This document shows positions 28,220-37,600 of a stretch of 64,000 nt of DNA, piece after piece. The notes under the pieces are model-generated. The model did not search any database and was not told where the DNA came from. It saw nothing but the letters and a program-made list of their open reading frames with translations. Position numbers and translations under genes: made by a program. Numbering within the stretch: position 1 is the stretch's first letter; every line of letters starts with the position of its first letter. The DNA comes from Flammeovirga kamogawensis (GTDB taxonomy: Bacteria; Bacteroidota; Bacteroidia; Cytophagales; Flammeovirgaceae), in contig NZ_CP076130.1 of the NCBI RefSeq assembly GCF_018736065.1, forward strand, positions 444,001 through 508,000, written 5' to 3'.

Positions 28220-28647
28220 TATACAAACGTATTACCGTTTATATTTTTTTTGTTTATTTCTGTTTAATTTCATTGAATAAAGCGTTATATAAGCGTTTTT
28301 ATCAATATGCTACCATAAAAGTTGTAGCATACTTTTTTGCGTTTATCCAATTGTTAACACACTACTATTAATGGAGATATAAGTTTGTTTTATTTTAGTT
28401 TTAGTCGCCAGAAAGAAGAAGTTCATTAACCATAAGTAAGTTGTTGATTATAGAATTGAAATACAAATTTCATACATAAATTAACAATCGTTGATGTTTT
28501 AAGTTTCTACTCCCGGCACTATTAATATTAAAATGTTTGAATCGCTTACTGAAAATAAAATTTCAAAATCAATTCGTGAGCAAATGCAATTCTTCCCTTT
28601 CATCTACTCAAAATGAAAACAAAACAGTTGGCTAAGGAAATTTGGCC

Positions 28648-28670
28648 AAAAAAAAATCCCTTGAAGGGAT
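28648..28670 (-). terminator. Minus-strand terminator downstream of IS30-like gene
   Basis: ATCCC-TTGAA-GGGAT hairpin followed on the minus transcript by eight or nine U's (A run at 28648-28656). Another short hairpin (TTAAGTG/CACTTAA) lies between it and the stop codon. Confidence 0.6.
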
Positions 28671-28735
28671 ATCAACTTGAAAAAAGTGAAAGAAATGAAG
28701 AGGTTTTTAAGTGTAAAGAAGCACTTAAGAAAGGG

Positions 28736-29308
28736 TTAGACGCACTTTCTCTTTTCTATTAGTAAGAATGGGTTCTTCCATAGAGTGAAATTTGTTTTCT
28801 TTTTAGTATTTCTAGACTTAAAATCTAGCTTTATATGATGTTGTGAATTTATTTTTTGAAGTAATGCTAAATGGTTTACAAGTTGTTCAAAAAGTTTCCA
28901 ATCTTCATGATATGTTACTTCTTTTATACCTAATCTTTTAGCGTACATGTTACGGACTAAATATTTTACGCGTTTTTTGGGTTTAAATTTAATTTTGGAA
29001 TAAATATCTGATCGCCATAATAATAACCTTCTTTCCATATATAATTTATATGGATTTTTTCTTTGGGATTGATATGGTGTGACTCTTCTTCTTTTACTTC
29101 CTCCTGCTATCTTTTTTCTGGCTAAAAATAATTGATGGGCATATTCTGCATCATATTTATTTGTAACGGGATGAGAATTTCGTTTTAATTCACGATAAAT
29201 TGTGGAAGGTGATAAATCTAAGGCCTCCGCAATTTGAGGCACAGTAAAAGTTTTTTCTTCAATGAGCTTCTGTATTATTTTTCTATCATTTAGTTGTAGA
29301 TTTTTCAT
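28736..29308 (-). CDS. IS30-like helix-turn-helix protein lacking the DDE catalytic domain
   Basis: 190 residues. The N-terminus has the IS30-type DNA-binding helix-turn-helix (TVPQIAEALDLSPSTIYREL, residues about 22-41, then KRNSHP) and the middle is strongly basic (GGSKRRR; KFKPKKRVKYL). A complete IS30 transposase is over 300 residues with a C-terminal DDE integrase domain, which is absent. It is either a truncated transposase or a domesticated DNA-binding protein. A terminator follows it and no terminal inverted repeats were identified. Confidence 0.65.
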   Translation of the reverse strand: MKNLQLNDRKIIQKLIEEKTFTVPQIAEALDLSPSTIYRELKRNSHPVTNKYDAEYAHQLFLARKKIAGGSKRRRVTPYQSQRKNPYKLYMERRLLLWRSDIYSKIKFKPKKRVKYLVRNMYAKRLGIKEVTYHEDWKLFEQLVNHLALLQKINSQHHIKLDFKSRNTKKKTNFTLWKNPFLLIEKRKCV

Positions 29309-29847
29309 GATAATTTAATCTAAGAAAATAGCGTTATACTGTAAAAACATTAGAAATTAAGTGATAAGATTCCAAAATCTAATCTTAAAGGATAGCTTAT
29401 ATTTTCTTGTAGTTGCACCTGATTGATTTCATCAATAAAGTACTTTGTTGTGCTTCTTCTTGAGAGCTTACAAAAGTTGATACGTTTTGATCGTTAAGCG
29501 TATCGTTAAAATTAATAGTTTGCATTATTGCTTTTAGTTTTCCAGTTATCGTTGCAGTTTTTGAGTGCATAAATTTTGCAAAACTTTCTTTTATAATTCA
29601 CTATTTAGATAGAATTACATTTCATTTTCTTAGATCATAAATAGTTTTTATTGAGATAGTTATAAGTAGAGCGTTAGCCGTTCATATTTACAAAAATGAT
29701 TTATAATTTATTCAATCAACCATTGCTACTATTTATAAACTTTTGTCAGTAAATTAGTAGAAATATTTTTTTGATGACAAAATAAATTTCCCTTAGTTTT
29801 GGCTACACTCCTACTTTCCAAACTAACAATTTGAACAACTAGAAAAC
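29309..29847. other. Intergenic region with one short open frame
   Basis: About 540 bases without a confident gene. The minus strand contains a 42-codon frame (29397-29525), listed separately. The right part is AT-rich and must hold the promoter for the MBL-fold gene. Confidence 0.5.
29397..29525 (-). CDS. Possible 42-residue peptide
   Basis: An ATG-initiated frame starting MQTINFNDTLNDQNVS and ending CNYKKI. The first 30 residues are polar and look like normal coding text (STFVSSQEEAQQSTLLM), the tail less so. It may be a small protein or the surviving N-terminus of a lost gene. No homologue is known to me. Confidence 0.22.
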   Translation of the reverse strand: MQTINFNDTLNDQNVSTFVSSQEEAQQSTLLMKSIRCNYKKI

Positions 29848-30798
29848 ATGTTTAAGACAGAAATAAAAAGCAACATAGACGAAGATATTTGTCTATTAAT
29901 TAAAGTAGATAACCATTCTTTTAACTATATATGTGACTGTGGTGAGGCTAAAAATCTCACAGTAAAAGAGTGTCAGGACACTAAAGCTATATTTTTAAGT
30001 CATACGCATATAGACCATTTTGTTAACTTTGATAGCATTTTAAGACATCAGATTGGTACAGGCAGAAAAGTAATTATCTGTGGCCCAGAAGGAATTATTC
30101 ATCATGTTCAGCATAGAATAAAAAGTTACTGTTGGAACCTTATAGAAGAAGGTGCTATTACGTATGAAGTCAGGGAAATTAAAACAAATAACACTATAAA
30201 AACGGCTATTTTAAAACCTCCTTTTTGGGAACTAGAAAATAAGAAAACATACTCTAGCCCATATATTTTTGAAGAAAAAGACTTTCACGTTGAGTTCGAA
30301 GTACTTGATCATAAAACAGACTCCATTGCTTATTTATTTAAAGGACACGATAAAACAAAAATCGAACTTAAAGCTCCATTTAAAGGGGGAAAATGGATAG
30401 CAGATCTAAAAAAATTATATGATAATGCAATTACTGATACACTTCTTGAAATAGATGGCATCTCGTATAAATCAAAAGATTTGTTCGAGATGATCAAAAT
30501 TGAAAAAGGACAAACACTTGGTATAATAATGGATCATGCTGCTAGTACTGAAAATCACAAAAAAGTTAAAGATAAATTCTTTGGTTGTGACAAGGTCTAC
30601 ATTGAATGTTTTTATAAAGATGAAGACAAAGAATTTGCGATCAAAAACTATCATAGTTATGCTTCTATGTCAGGTAAAATTATGAAAGAATGTGAAGTGA
30701 AAAATGCTATTCCTATACACTTCTCTCGTAAATACTCTAAAGTAGAAATTGAAGAAATACAAGAACAATTTTATAAAGCAACAATGCCAAATAACTAA
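29848..30798 (+). CDS. MBL-fold metallohydrolase (RNase Z-like)
   Basis: 316 residues. The metal-binding motif H-x-H-x-D-H appears as SHTHIDHF (about residues 51-58). CDCGEAKNL upstream, CGPEGI after the core and a late histidine (HFSRKYS) follow the RNase Z/ElaC-like order. The length and divergent middle suggest a relative rather than the tRNA 3'-processing enzyme itself. Cytoplasmic, no signal peptide. A Crp/Fnr gene follows 52 bp later on the same strand. Confidence 0.82.
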   Translation: MFKTEIKSNIDEDICLLIKVDNHSFNYICDCGEAKNLTVKECQDTKAIFLSHTHIDHFVNFDSILRHQIGTGRKVIICGPEGIIHHVQHRIKSYCWNLIEEGAITYEVREIKTNNTIKTAILKPPFWELENKKTYSSPYIFEEKDFHVEFEVLDHKTDSIAYLFKGHDKTKIELKAPFKGGKWIADLKKLYDNAITDTLLEIDGISYKSKDLFEMIKIEKGQTLGIIMDHAASTENHKKVKDKFFGCDKVYIECFYKDEDKEFAIKNYHSYASMSGKIMKECEVKNAIPIHFSRKYSKVEIEEIQEQFYKATMPNN

Positions 30799-30850
30799 AC
30801 TAGTAATTTATAAAACAGCTACCTTTTTTTACTAACCTCCACTATATCAA

Positions 30851-31426
30851 ATGAAGAATAAATTAGAAAAAATATTGAAATCATTTAATATGCTTTCAGA
30901 TGATGAAATTGCTCACAGTCTTACCTATTTTGAAATAAAATCAATCAAAAAAAATGACATACTAATTGAAGCTGGGAAAGTTTGTGACTGGATTGCCTTT
31001 GTAAACTCTGGTATACTAAGAAATTATTACACCTCTAGCAAAGAAGATGAAGTAACGTATTGTATCACATTTCCCAATACTTTTATTAGTGCCTATTCTT
31101 CTTTTATAACAACTAAAAAAACCTTTGAAAATATACATGCTATTGTCGATTCTGAACTATTGGTCATTAAAAAAAGTGACTACCAAAATTTATTAAACTC
31201 TAGTGAAAATTGGCTTAAGTTTTCAAAATATTTTTCAGAACAATCCTATGTTTTAATGGAGAATCGTTTAATTTCTCTACAGATGGAAACTGCAGAAAAA
31301 CGTTATTTAGACTTAATGAATAACTATCCAGAATATATCCAAAATATCCCTTTAAAATACATTTCTTCTTACCTTGGCATCACTCAAAGACACCTCAGTA
31401 GGTTAAGAAAAAAGATTTCTTTTTAG
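30851..31426 (+). CDS. Crp/Fnr-family transcription regulator (third)
   Basis: 191 residues: cNMP-binding-like beta-roll (IKKNDILIEAGKVCDWIAFVNSG, split around glycines, about 32-56) and C-terminal helix-turn-helix YISSYLGITQRHLSRLRKK. It has the same architecture and almost the same recognition helix as the regulators at 11040 and 14557. It is followed 69 bp later by the broken NAD(P)H oxidoreductase, its probable target. Ligand unknown. Confidence 0.87.
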   Translation: MKNKLEKILKSFNMLSDDEIAHSLTYFEIKSIKKNDILIEAGKVCDWIAFVNSGILRNYYTSSKEDEVTYCITFPNTFISAYSSFITTKKTFENIHAIVDSELLVIKKSDYQNLLNSSENWLKFSKYFSEQSYVLMENRLISLQMETAEKRYLDLMNNYPEYIQNIPLKYISSYLGITQRHLSRLRKKISF

Positions 31427-31459
31427 ACATTTGTCTTTTCAAAAGCGCTGAATCGCTAA

Positions 31460-31467
31460 TAATTTTG
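31460..31467 (+). promoter_or_regulatory. Candidate -7 element (TAATTTTG)
   Basis: TAnnTTTG match 28 bp before the oxidoreductase ATG, inside GCTAATAATTTTGTTTTC. Confidence 0.45.
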
Positions 31468-31495
31468 TTTTCATAAATAAGAAAAAAATAAAATT

Positions 31496-32080
31496 ATGGC
31501 ACAAAAAAAGATACTCCTAATAAACGGACACCCAGATACTAAGAGTTTTTGTTATGGTTTAGCTGAAGCCTATTTAAAAGGGGCTAAAGCGTCTAATGCA
31601 ATTGTAAAGCAAATTAACATTGGAGAAATTGAATTTAACCCAAATTTAAATTTTGGTTATAGAAAAAGAGTTGAATTAGAACCTGATTTACAACAATCTA
31701 TAGATAAAATTAAAGAAGCTGACCATATAATATGAGTTTTTCCAATGTGGTGGTATGGTTACCCTGCCATAATGAAAGGGTTTATTGATCGCACCTTTTT
31801 ACCTGGAATAGCCTTTGATATCGTTCCTGGTAAGCCTCTACCTAAACCTCTTTTTAATGGAAAAACTGCAAGAATTATTGTTACTGCTGATACTCCAAAA
31901 TGGTACAATTCAGTAGTTATGAGAAACCCTGCTATTAACCAACTCAAAAGAGGAACATTACAATTTTGTGGTATTAAGCCTGTAAAGGTTACTTATATTT
32001 CTACCATGAAAAATTCTTCTACAGCATTTAGAGAAAAGTGGCTCTCTAAAATCGAAAAACTTGGTTTCTCAAATCAATAA
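31496..32080 (+). pseudogene. NAD(P)H:quinone-oxidoreductase-like flavodoxin-fold gene with one in-frame TGA
   Basis: Two frames in the same register (31496-31735 and 31745-32080) join across a single TGA at 31733-31735. Reading through gives DHII-(W)-VFPMWWYGYPAIMKGF, the exact family consensus where tryptophan (TGG) is expected. The combined 194 codons match the usual length of the flavodoxin-like NAD(P)H dehydrogenase (quinone)/MdaB family: NGHPDTKSF flavin loop at the N-terminus and PMWWYG near the middle. No other damage is visible, so this is a recent nonsense change, a sequencing error, or a readthrough case. It follows a Crp/Fnr gene and has its own candidate promoter. Confidence 0.8.
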
Positions 32081-32084
32081 TTGG

Positions 32085-32564
32085 TTATTCATTATCCGTA
32101 TTCAATGGTAAATAAATATCTATTTCTGATGTAGGTTTATTCCATTGAAAACGGTGATCGTATTTTTCAAAATGATGAAACCCAACTTTACTTTGGTCTT
32201 CAATTTTGAATGTTGATTTGGGAAGAATAACCTTATAAATTTCGTAGATTGTATTCTTAATATTTTCCATTCTACCTTTATGGGTAAACACTGTATATTC
32301 CCCTTTAGGAATCTCTTTTTTGATAAAATGAGAAGGTATCTGTTTGTTTATTATTTGAATTGATGTTAGATAAAAATATTTTTCTCCCGACTTAAAAGTA
32401 ATCCCATATTTAGTCCAATTTTCACTAAACTGATTCAACTTATACTTCTTTAATTCTGCATTGAAGAACATCCAATGTTTTCGAATAATAAGAAGGTTAG
32501 TAGCCTGAGATTTTGACAATTCTGTAACAAGTCCGTAAGTCTGAATGCTTTGTTTGATTTCCAT
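32085..32564 (-). CDS. GyrI-like / AraC-effector-binding-domain protein
   Basis: 159 residues, a stand-alone GyrI-like small-molecule-binding domain (the effector domain of MerR/AraC activators). Visible pattern: KEIPKGEYTVFTHKG followed by a helix with NTIYEIYKVILPKS, then FEKYDHRF and a C-terminal strand SEIDIYLPL. No DNA-binding domain is fused. It may bind a hydrophobic compound. Its stop lies 4 bp from the convergent oxidoreductase stop. Confidence 0.72.
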   Translation of the reverse strand: MEIKQSIQTYGLVTELSKSQATNLLIIRKHWMFFNAELKKYKLNQFSENWTKYGITFKSGEKYFYLTSIQIINKQIPSHFIKKEIPKGEYTVFTHKGRMENIKNTIYEIYKVILPKSTFKIEDQSKVGFHHFEKYDHRFQWNKPTSEIDIYLPLNTDNE

Positions 32565-32768
32565 TAAAATGACTCTTTAACTTTGGACGTAAAACTTGGA
32601 TATTTCTTTTCTAATTCTATACGTAATTTAGGGTAACTACTCCTTATTAATTAATCCTCCCTAAGTTACTAATAGCATACCAAAGATATAAATGAATTGA
32701 AAAGGTTAATTAAAAAATAATATCAAAATTATGGTAGAAATTACTGATTCAAAAGTTAGAGAAGTTTA

Positions 32769-33302
32769 TCATTTACTCAGCTCATAAATTACACACTCCT
32801 CCAGTTTATTATAATTGGAAAGTAGTGGGTGATTAAACTTCTTCATCTTTCTCATGCCTATTTTCTTCATTACCTTTTCAGAATTTTTATTTATTACAGG
32901 GCAGATCGCTTTTATGTTTGTTAAGCCAATTTCATCAAAGGCAAAATCAAGGCACTTTTTTGCTCCTTCGGTGGCATAACCTTTTCCCCATTCACTCTGT
33001 GATAGTCTCCAACCAATATCAATACAAGGAGTAAAATCAGCACTAAAAGTCTGTTCAGAAATACCAATAAACCCTATAAATTGATTGTTTTCTAATGTAT
33101 CAACCGCAAAGTAACAGAACCCATTTTTAAGAAACTGTTGTTTCATTCTTTCTATAAATGCATCGGTCTGTTCTTGTGATAGTATTGATGGAAAATATTC
33201 CATAACTGTTGTGTTGCTATTGATCAGTCCCATTTTAGGGTTATCATTTTCTGACCAATTTCTAAATCCGAGTCTTTCAGATTTAAAAATATAATTTTCC
33301 AT
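32769..33302 (-). CDS. RimJ/RimL-type GNAT acetyltransferase
   Basis: 177 residues. SERLGFRNWSENDNP is the typical start of the RimJ/RimL group, DIGWRLSQSEWGKGYATEGAKKCLDF holds the acetyl-CoA loop (residues about 92-117, WGKGYA), and CPVINKNSEKVMKKIGM is the conserved motif B. It probably acetylates a protein N-terminus, a ribosomal protein or a small amine. No partner gene nearby. Confidence 0.88.
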   Translation of the reverse strand: MENYIFKSERLGFRNWSENDNPKMGLINSNTTVMEYFPSILSQEQTDAFIERMKQQFLKNGFCYFAVDTLENNQFIGFIGISEQTFSADFTPCIDIGWRLSQSEWGKGYATEGAKKCLDFAFDEIGLTNIKAICPVINKNSEKVMKKIGMRKMKKFNHPLLSNYNKLEECVIYELSK

Positions 33303-33636
33303 TTTCTAAATTGTGTGAATTGAAAAACTGAATGATTGGTTGTTTTATAACCCTCAACTAAAGTTAAAGACTATATGCATATTTTGAAAGAGCATTGATT
33401 TAAGTTTTTGATTTGAGCCATTGTAAATTTGCACACTTCAAAAGAATATTATAAATTCAAAAAATTTCAATTTCTATTTATACTACATTTTTACAATAAA
33501 CAACAAACGCGAGATTTTTACTCGATTTTTCATGTCTTTCACTAAAAAGAAATCTCATTTAACACTACATACTAGATAAAGAATTATCAAGTATTCTACT
33601 TAATGTCTTGTTGGTGATAGACAAAATCTACACATT
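33303..33636. other. Promoter region of the PL7 lyase; no gene seen
   Basis: 334 AT-rich bases. No open frame, RNA gene or obvious palindrome was recognised. Confidence 0.5.
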
Positions 33637-34551
33637 ATGAAAAGCTTACAAAATACTATCAGCATCTTTGTTGCCCTCCTATGCAGCTTAAGTTGTAATC
33701 CAGTAAACAAAGAACCCGTCATACCTCCTCTTGACAATATTGAACAGAATATAGAAGATGAGGAAGTGGAGGAAGAAAATGATATTATAGAGGATACAGA
33801 TAATGAAACAGAAGTTATCTCATGGAAAAATTGGTATCTTTCTGTACCTATTGATCAAGGTAATGGCAAGGCTACTTCAATTGGTTATGAAGCTATTATC
33901 AATAATGAACTTACAGAAGAACAAAGCAAATATTTCTATTTAAATGAAGATAGTTCTTACACGTTATGGACAAAATTTACAGGTTTTACTACCTCTGGAC
34001 TTTCAGATCTTGGAGACAAGTATTGTAGAACAGAACTAAGGGAATACTGGCAAGGAAATCAAGACACAAAAGATAATTGGCCTATGAATACTGGTGTTCA
34101 TATTCTAGAATCTACTTTACAGGTAGATTTTGTTGAAGGTAATGGACGTACAATTGTTGCACAAGTTCATGGAAAAGAATCTGAAGGCATTGATGGAAAT
34201 CCTGCTACTATTAAAATCAGATGGAACAGTGGTATGATACAAGCCGATTATTATACCAAACCAAATGATGGTGATGAATGGACGAGTAAATATGATGAAA
34301 AATTAGATTTAGGAAGAGTAGATAATGAGGTTTTCACTTTCAAAATAAAAATAGAGGATGGTAAATTTTATGGTGCTCTAATTTGTAAAGAAAAAGGCCT
34401 TAATGTAGACTATTCAGAAATATATGATTATGTAGGTAATGGATATGTACATGAAAATTACTTTAAAACAGGTAATTACTACGGTTGGAATGATGACTAC
34501 GAAAAAGCGGCACAAGTAAGACTTTATAAAGTGGTAACTGAACATAGGTAG
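33637..34551 (+). CDS. PL7-family alginate lyase lipoprotein
   Basis: 304 residues with a lipobox (CSLSC, lipidated Cys at residue 20) and a highly acidic linker (NIEDEEVEEEND) before the catalytic jelly-roll. The PL7 signature motifs are visible in order: RTELRE (about 131-136), QVH in VAQVHG (about 175-177) and YFKTGNY (about 275-281). In the usual third motif the tyrosine is the general acid/base, and Gln/His neutralise the substrate carboxylate. It cleaves alginate by beta-elimination at the cell surface. QVH rather than QIH suggests a change in mannuronate/guluronate preference, but this is inference. It is convergent with the carrageenan-side genes and separated by a strong terminator. 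Confidence 0.9.
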   Translation: MKSLQNTISIFVALLCSLSCNPVNKEPVIPPLDNIEQNIEDEEVEEENDIIEDTDNETEVISWKNWYLSVPIDQGNGKATSIGYEAIINNELTEEQSKYFYLNEDSSYTLWTKFTGFTTSGLSDLGDKYCRTELREYWQGNQDTKDNWPMNTGVHILESTLQVDFVEGNGRTIVAQVHGKESEGIDGNPATIKIRWNSGMIQADYYTKPNDGDEWTSKYDEKLDLGRVDNEVFTFKIKIEDGKFYGALICKEKGLNVDYSEIYDYVGNGYVHENYFKTGNYYGWNDDYEKAAQVRLYKVVTEHR

Positions 34552-34575
34552 ACAGCTTTTTCCTTTCAAAAAAAC

Positions 34576-34612
34576 AACTCCTATTTAATAGCATGACTAC
34601 TAAATAGGAGTT
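34576..34612. terminator. Bidirectional terminator between PL7 and propeller gene
   Basis: AACTCCTATTTA pairs with TAAATAGGAGTT (12 bp, 13-nt loop), with T's to the right and A's to the left, so it serves both convergent genes. Confidence 0.85.
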
Positions 34613-34659
34613 TCTTTTTTAAAAAAAGTGAGATGATAATGTAAACTTATGGAGTTCTT

Positions 34660-37600
34660 CTACTTTACCAACTTAATTGTTTTCGGAGGTTTAGTGTTAC
34701 TAATCAATCTAACAAAAATGATTGTATTTGATCTATTAATATTCCCTAGAGGTATTTTTACATGATCTTTTTTGTTGTTCCTCACTTCAAATAATTTTAC
34801 TTGATTGGCATCATAAAGTAGAATTGTTTGGTAGTTACCCACATTCCTAATTTTTAGATCGTCAATAATTGGGTTTGGATAAGCAACCACAAAAGGCTCG
34901 TCTACATTTTTGATTTTCTGAGCAGTAATATGGCTTTCTCTTAATACATTTGATGATGATGGATAAGTACAGCTTATTTCTGCTATAGAAGCCCAATCGT
35001 TGCCATTTACTTCGGATAGTGCTTTTAACTTATAATATCTACCACTTTTTGCTGCAAAACTAACAGCCTGTAATTCTTTGGTATTTGGCCATGTGCCAGT
35101 AGCTACAGTATCCCCCCAATTGTTAGGGTCATCACTTACATAAATTTCGTAAGAAGCAATTCTACCATTTTCTTGACCTTGTCGTGGCAAATAATTTATT
35201 CCATTTATTTGTTTCGATTTCCCCAAATCAATTACTATTTCATGGGGATACGGAGGGCTGTTTGGTGTCCATTCTGTATGCCAAATAGAACCATTGTTTT
35301 TATCAACTGCTTTGTAAGCTTCATCTCCTACTTGCTCACTATCAAAAGAGTAGATATAAGGATCGGTAGATATTATCGCATTTATTTCTGCAATTGCCAC
35401 ATCATTTCCTCCATTTACCTCAGATAGTGCACGGAGTTTATAGTATCTACCTCTTTTAGGCGAAAAGTTAACCAATTGTAACTCACTTGTATTGGGCCAT
35501 GTGCCTGTAGCCACAGCAGTTCCCCAATTATTAGTGTCGTCACTTACGTACACCTCATAGGTTTCAATCCTACCATTACCCGTATCTAGCTCTTGTTTTG
35601 GCAGGTAAGATATTCCTTTAATTCTTTCAAATGCACCAATATCAATCACTAAATCATGTGGGTAGGTACTGCTTGTAGATGTTGAGTTCGTATACCAGTA
35701 AGTTGTAGCATCACCATCTAATGCTTTATTGGCTTCGTATCCTATTCGCCCACTTTCAGAAGAGTGCACAGTTTCTGCATTATTTGTTGTTTTATCATTT
35801 CTTATAAAATCTGTCAACATCTGAGTACTCGTTCCTCGAGCATCAGTAACAGTTAGCGTTGCATTAAAACTATCTCCGGTTGCTCTTGCATAAGAGACAG
35901 TAGGGCGTTCTTCTGAAGATGTTGACGGAATACCTCCTGGGAAACTCCATGAATAAGTAGCACTCTGATCAACAACTGAATAATCTGCAAACTTCACTAC
36001 CTGATTCGCCTCATCAATTGCATTTCTATCTGCTGTAATGTTTGCTTTTGGTGGAGTTCTTTCAAGAAGATCATTTTCCCATAAACCTCTAGAAGTTCCT
36101 AAACGAAGCTTTCCTGTTGCGTAATTGATAAACAAAAACGGTGTTTTACAAGCTGGCATACCTGTCCCAAATAACATCCATTGGTCCATGCCATTTTTTC
36201 GGTAATAAACGCCAAATGAAGTACCTAAATAAAGAATATCATCGCTGCCTCTCTGGTAAATCAAAGAGTAAATATCTTGATTAGGAAGCCCTGCAGAAAA
36301 GTTTGTCCACGTTGCTCCTCCATTTAATGATTGCAATACCTTGTTTGTAGCATCATTTTCTCTTACTGTTACCCAAATATGATTGGGGTCTTTATCACTA
36401 ACAGCTATCCTCCATAACTTCTTACCATTTAATAAATTAATTGGTGGAGAAACTTCTGTCCATGTTTCCCCCTTATCATCCGATTTGATCACTTTACCAG
36501 GTTCTACTACGGCATAAACATAATTAGAATTTGCAAAGCTCACTTTTATAGAAACTGCATTTTTTTGTTCCTCTTCAAAGTTTTTAATCACTTGCCAAGA
36601 TTTTGCATTATCTGTTGTTTTTGCCAGCTTATACGTTTTATTTCTATCACCATAATCACTCCCATAAATTGTGTAATATTGGTGTGGGTCAAATTCTAAA
36701 TTATCTAAAGTAATGTATCCTAATTCAATACCTAACTCTTGGTGTTCATGTCCAGTTTTTCCATTTAAAGAACGTTTTACTCTTTCGTGTCCCCAAGGGT
36801 GATTATACATATATTGATCATCGATTGGGTTGACATTTGCCGCCATCGCATCTGCTCCATTTACTCCAATCCAACCACCATAAACATTGTCATCTCTAAA
36901 GCATATTTGATTATGATTTAAGCCAACTGCCATGATATCATTCTTAAAAGATTGGCTGTACCCCCATAATTCTTGAACACCTAACCCATCACTTTTATCC
37001 AATACAACAGTATTACCTCTATCCGAAGAATGGTAAGCTCCTCCATCATTGGCATTCCATATATCATTTCCAATAATAGAGAGTCCGTGGTGGTCTCCAT
37101 GCACACCTGTATGAGCGTTGTTAGAAGAATATCTATCGTATTGTGCTCCTGTTACTATGTTTCCAGAACGATCATATTTCCAAGTTGCTCCCCCATCTTC
37201 ACTAATTTTTAGTTTATTGGCTGCACATGCAATTAAATTTTCATCTGTTTCTGATACTGTAAAAGCAAAGTTCCAACTTAATTGAGAAAGGTGGCAAGTT
37301 TCATAAGTAAAGTCAGTAGGTCCATTGGCATAATCTAAAGGACTATCTGAATTTCCGCAACATTTTTTAGTAAAAGAAAGACCACTATCAGAAGATTTAA
37401 AAAAAGAAATCTTATCTTCTACACCACCTCCATTGTATCCAATAGCAATATAAACTACATTATTATTTGCAGGTGTTGTGGCTAATCTAGCACGGTGTGT
37501 TGGAGTATTACTATCAGATGGGAAACCATTACTAACGGTATTAAATACACCCCCTCCATTTGTTGATCTTTTAAAATTGATCCATCCTGTAGTAGAAGAT

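Larger units (their letters stand above)
28043..28735. other. Right flank of the defence operon; no gene seen
   Basis: Contains the candidate operator, a G-rich stretch with GCAAAAACCAAATGTGC that resembles the TTTTGGTTTGTGC in the left flank near 22320, the right inverted repeat, and then AT-rich DNA to the terminator of the IS30-like gene. Frames at 28058-28371 look like chance. Confidence 0.5.

Noticed and set aside
28058-28371. Two short plus-strand frames right of the defence operon
   Set aside because: They span the operator and inverted repeat and have no protein features.
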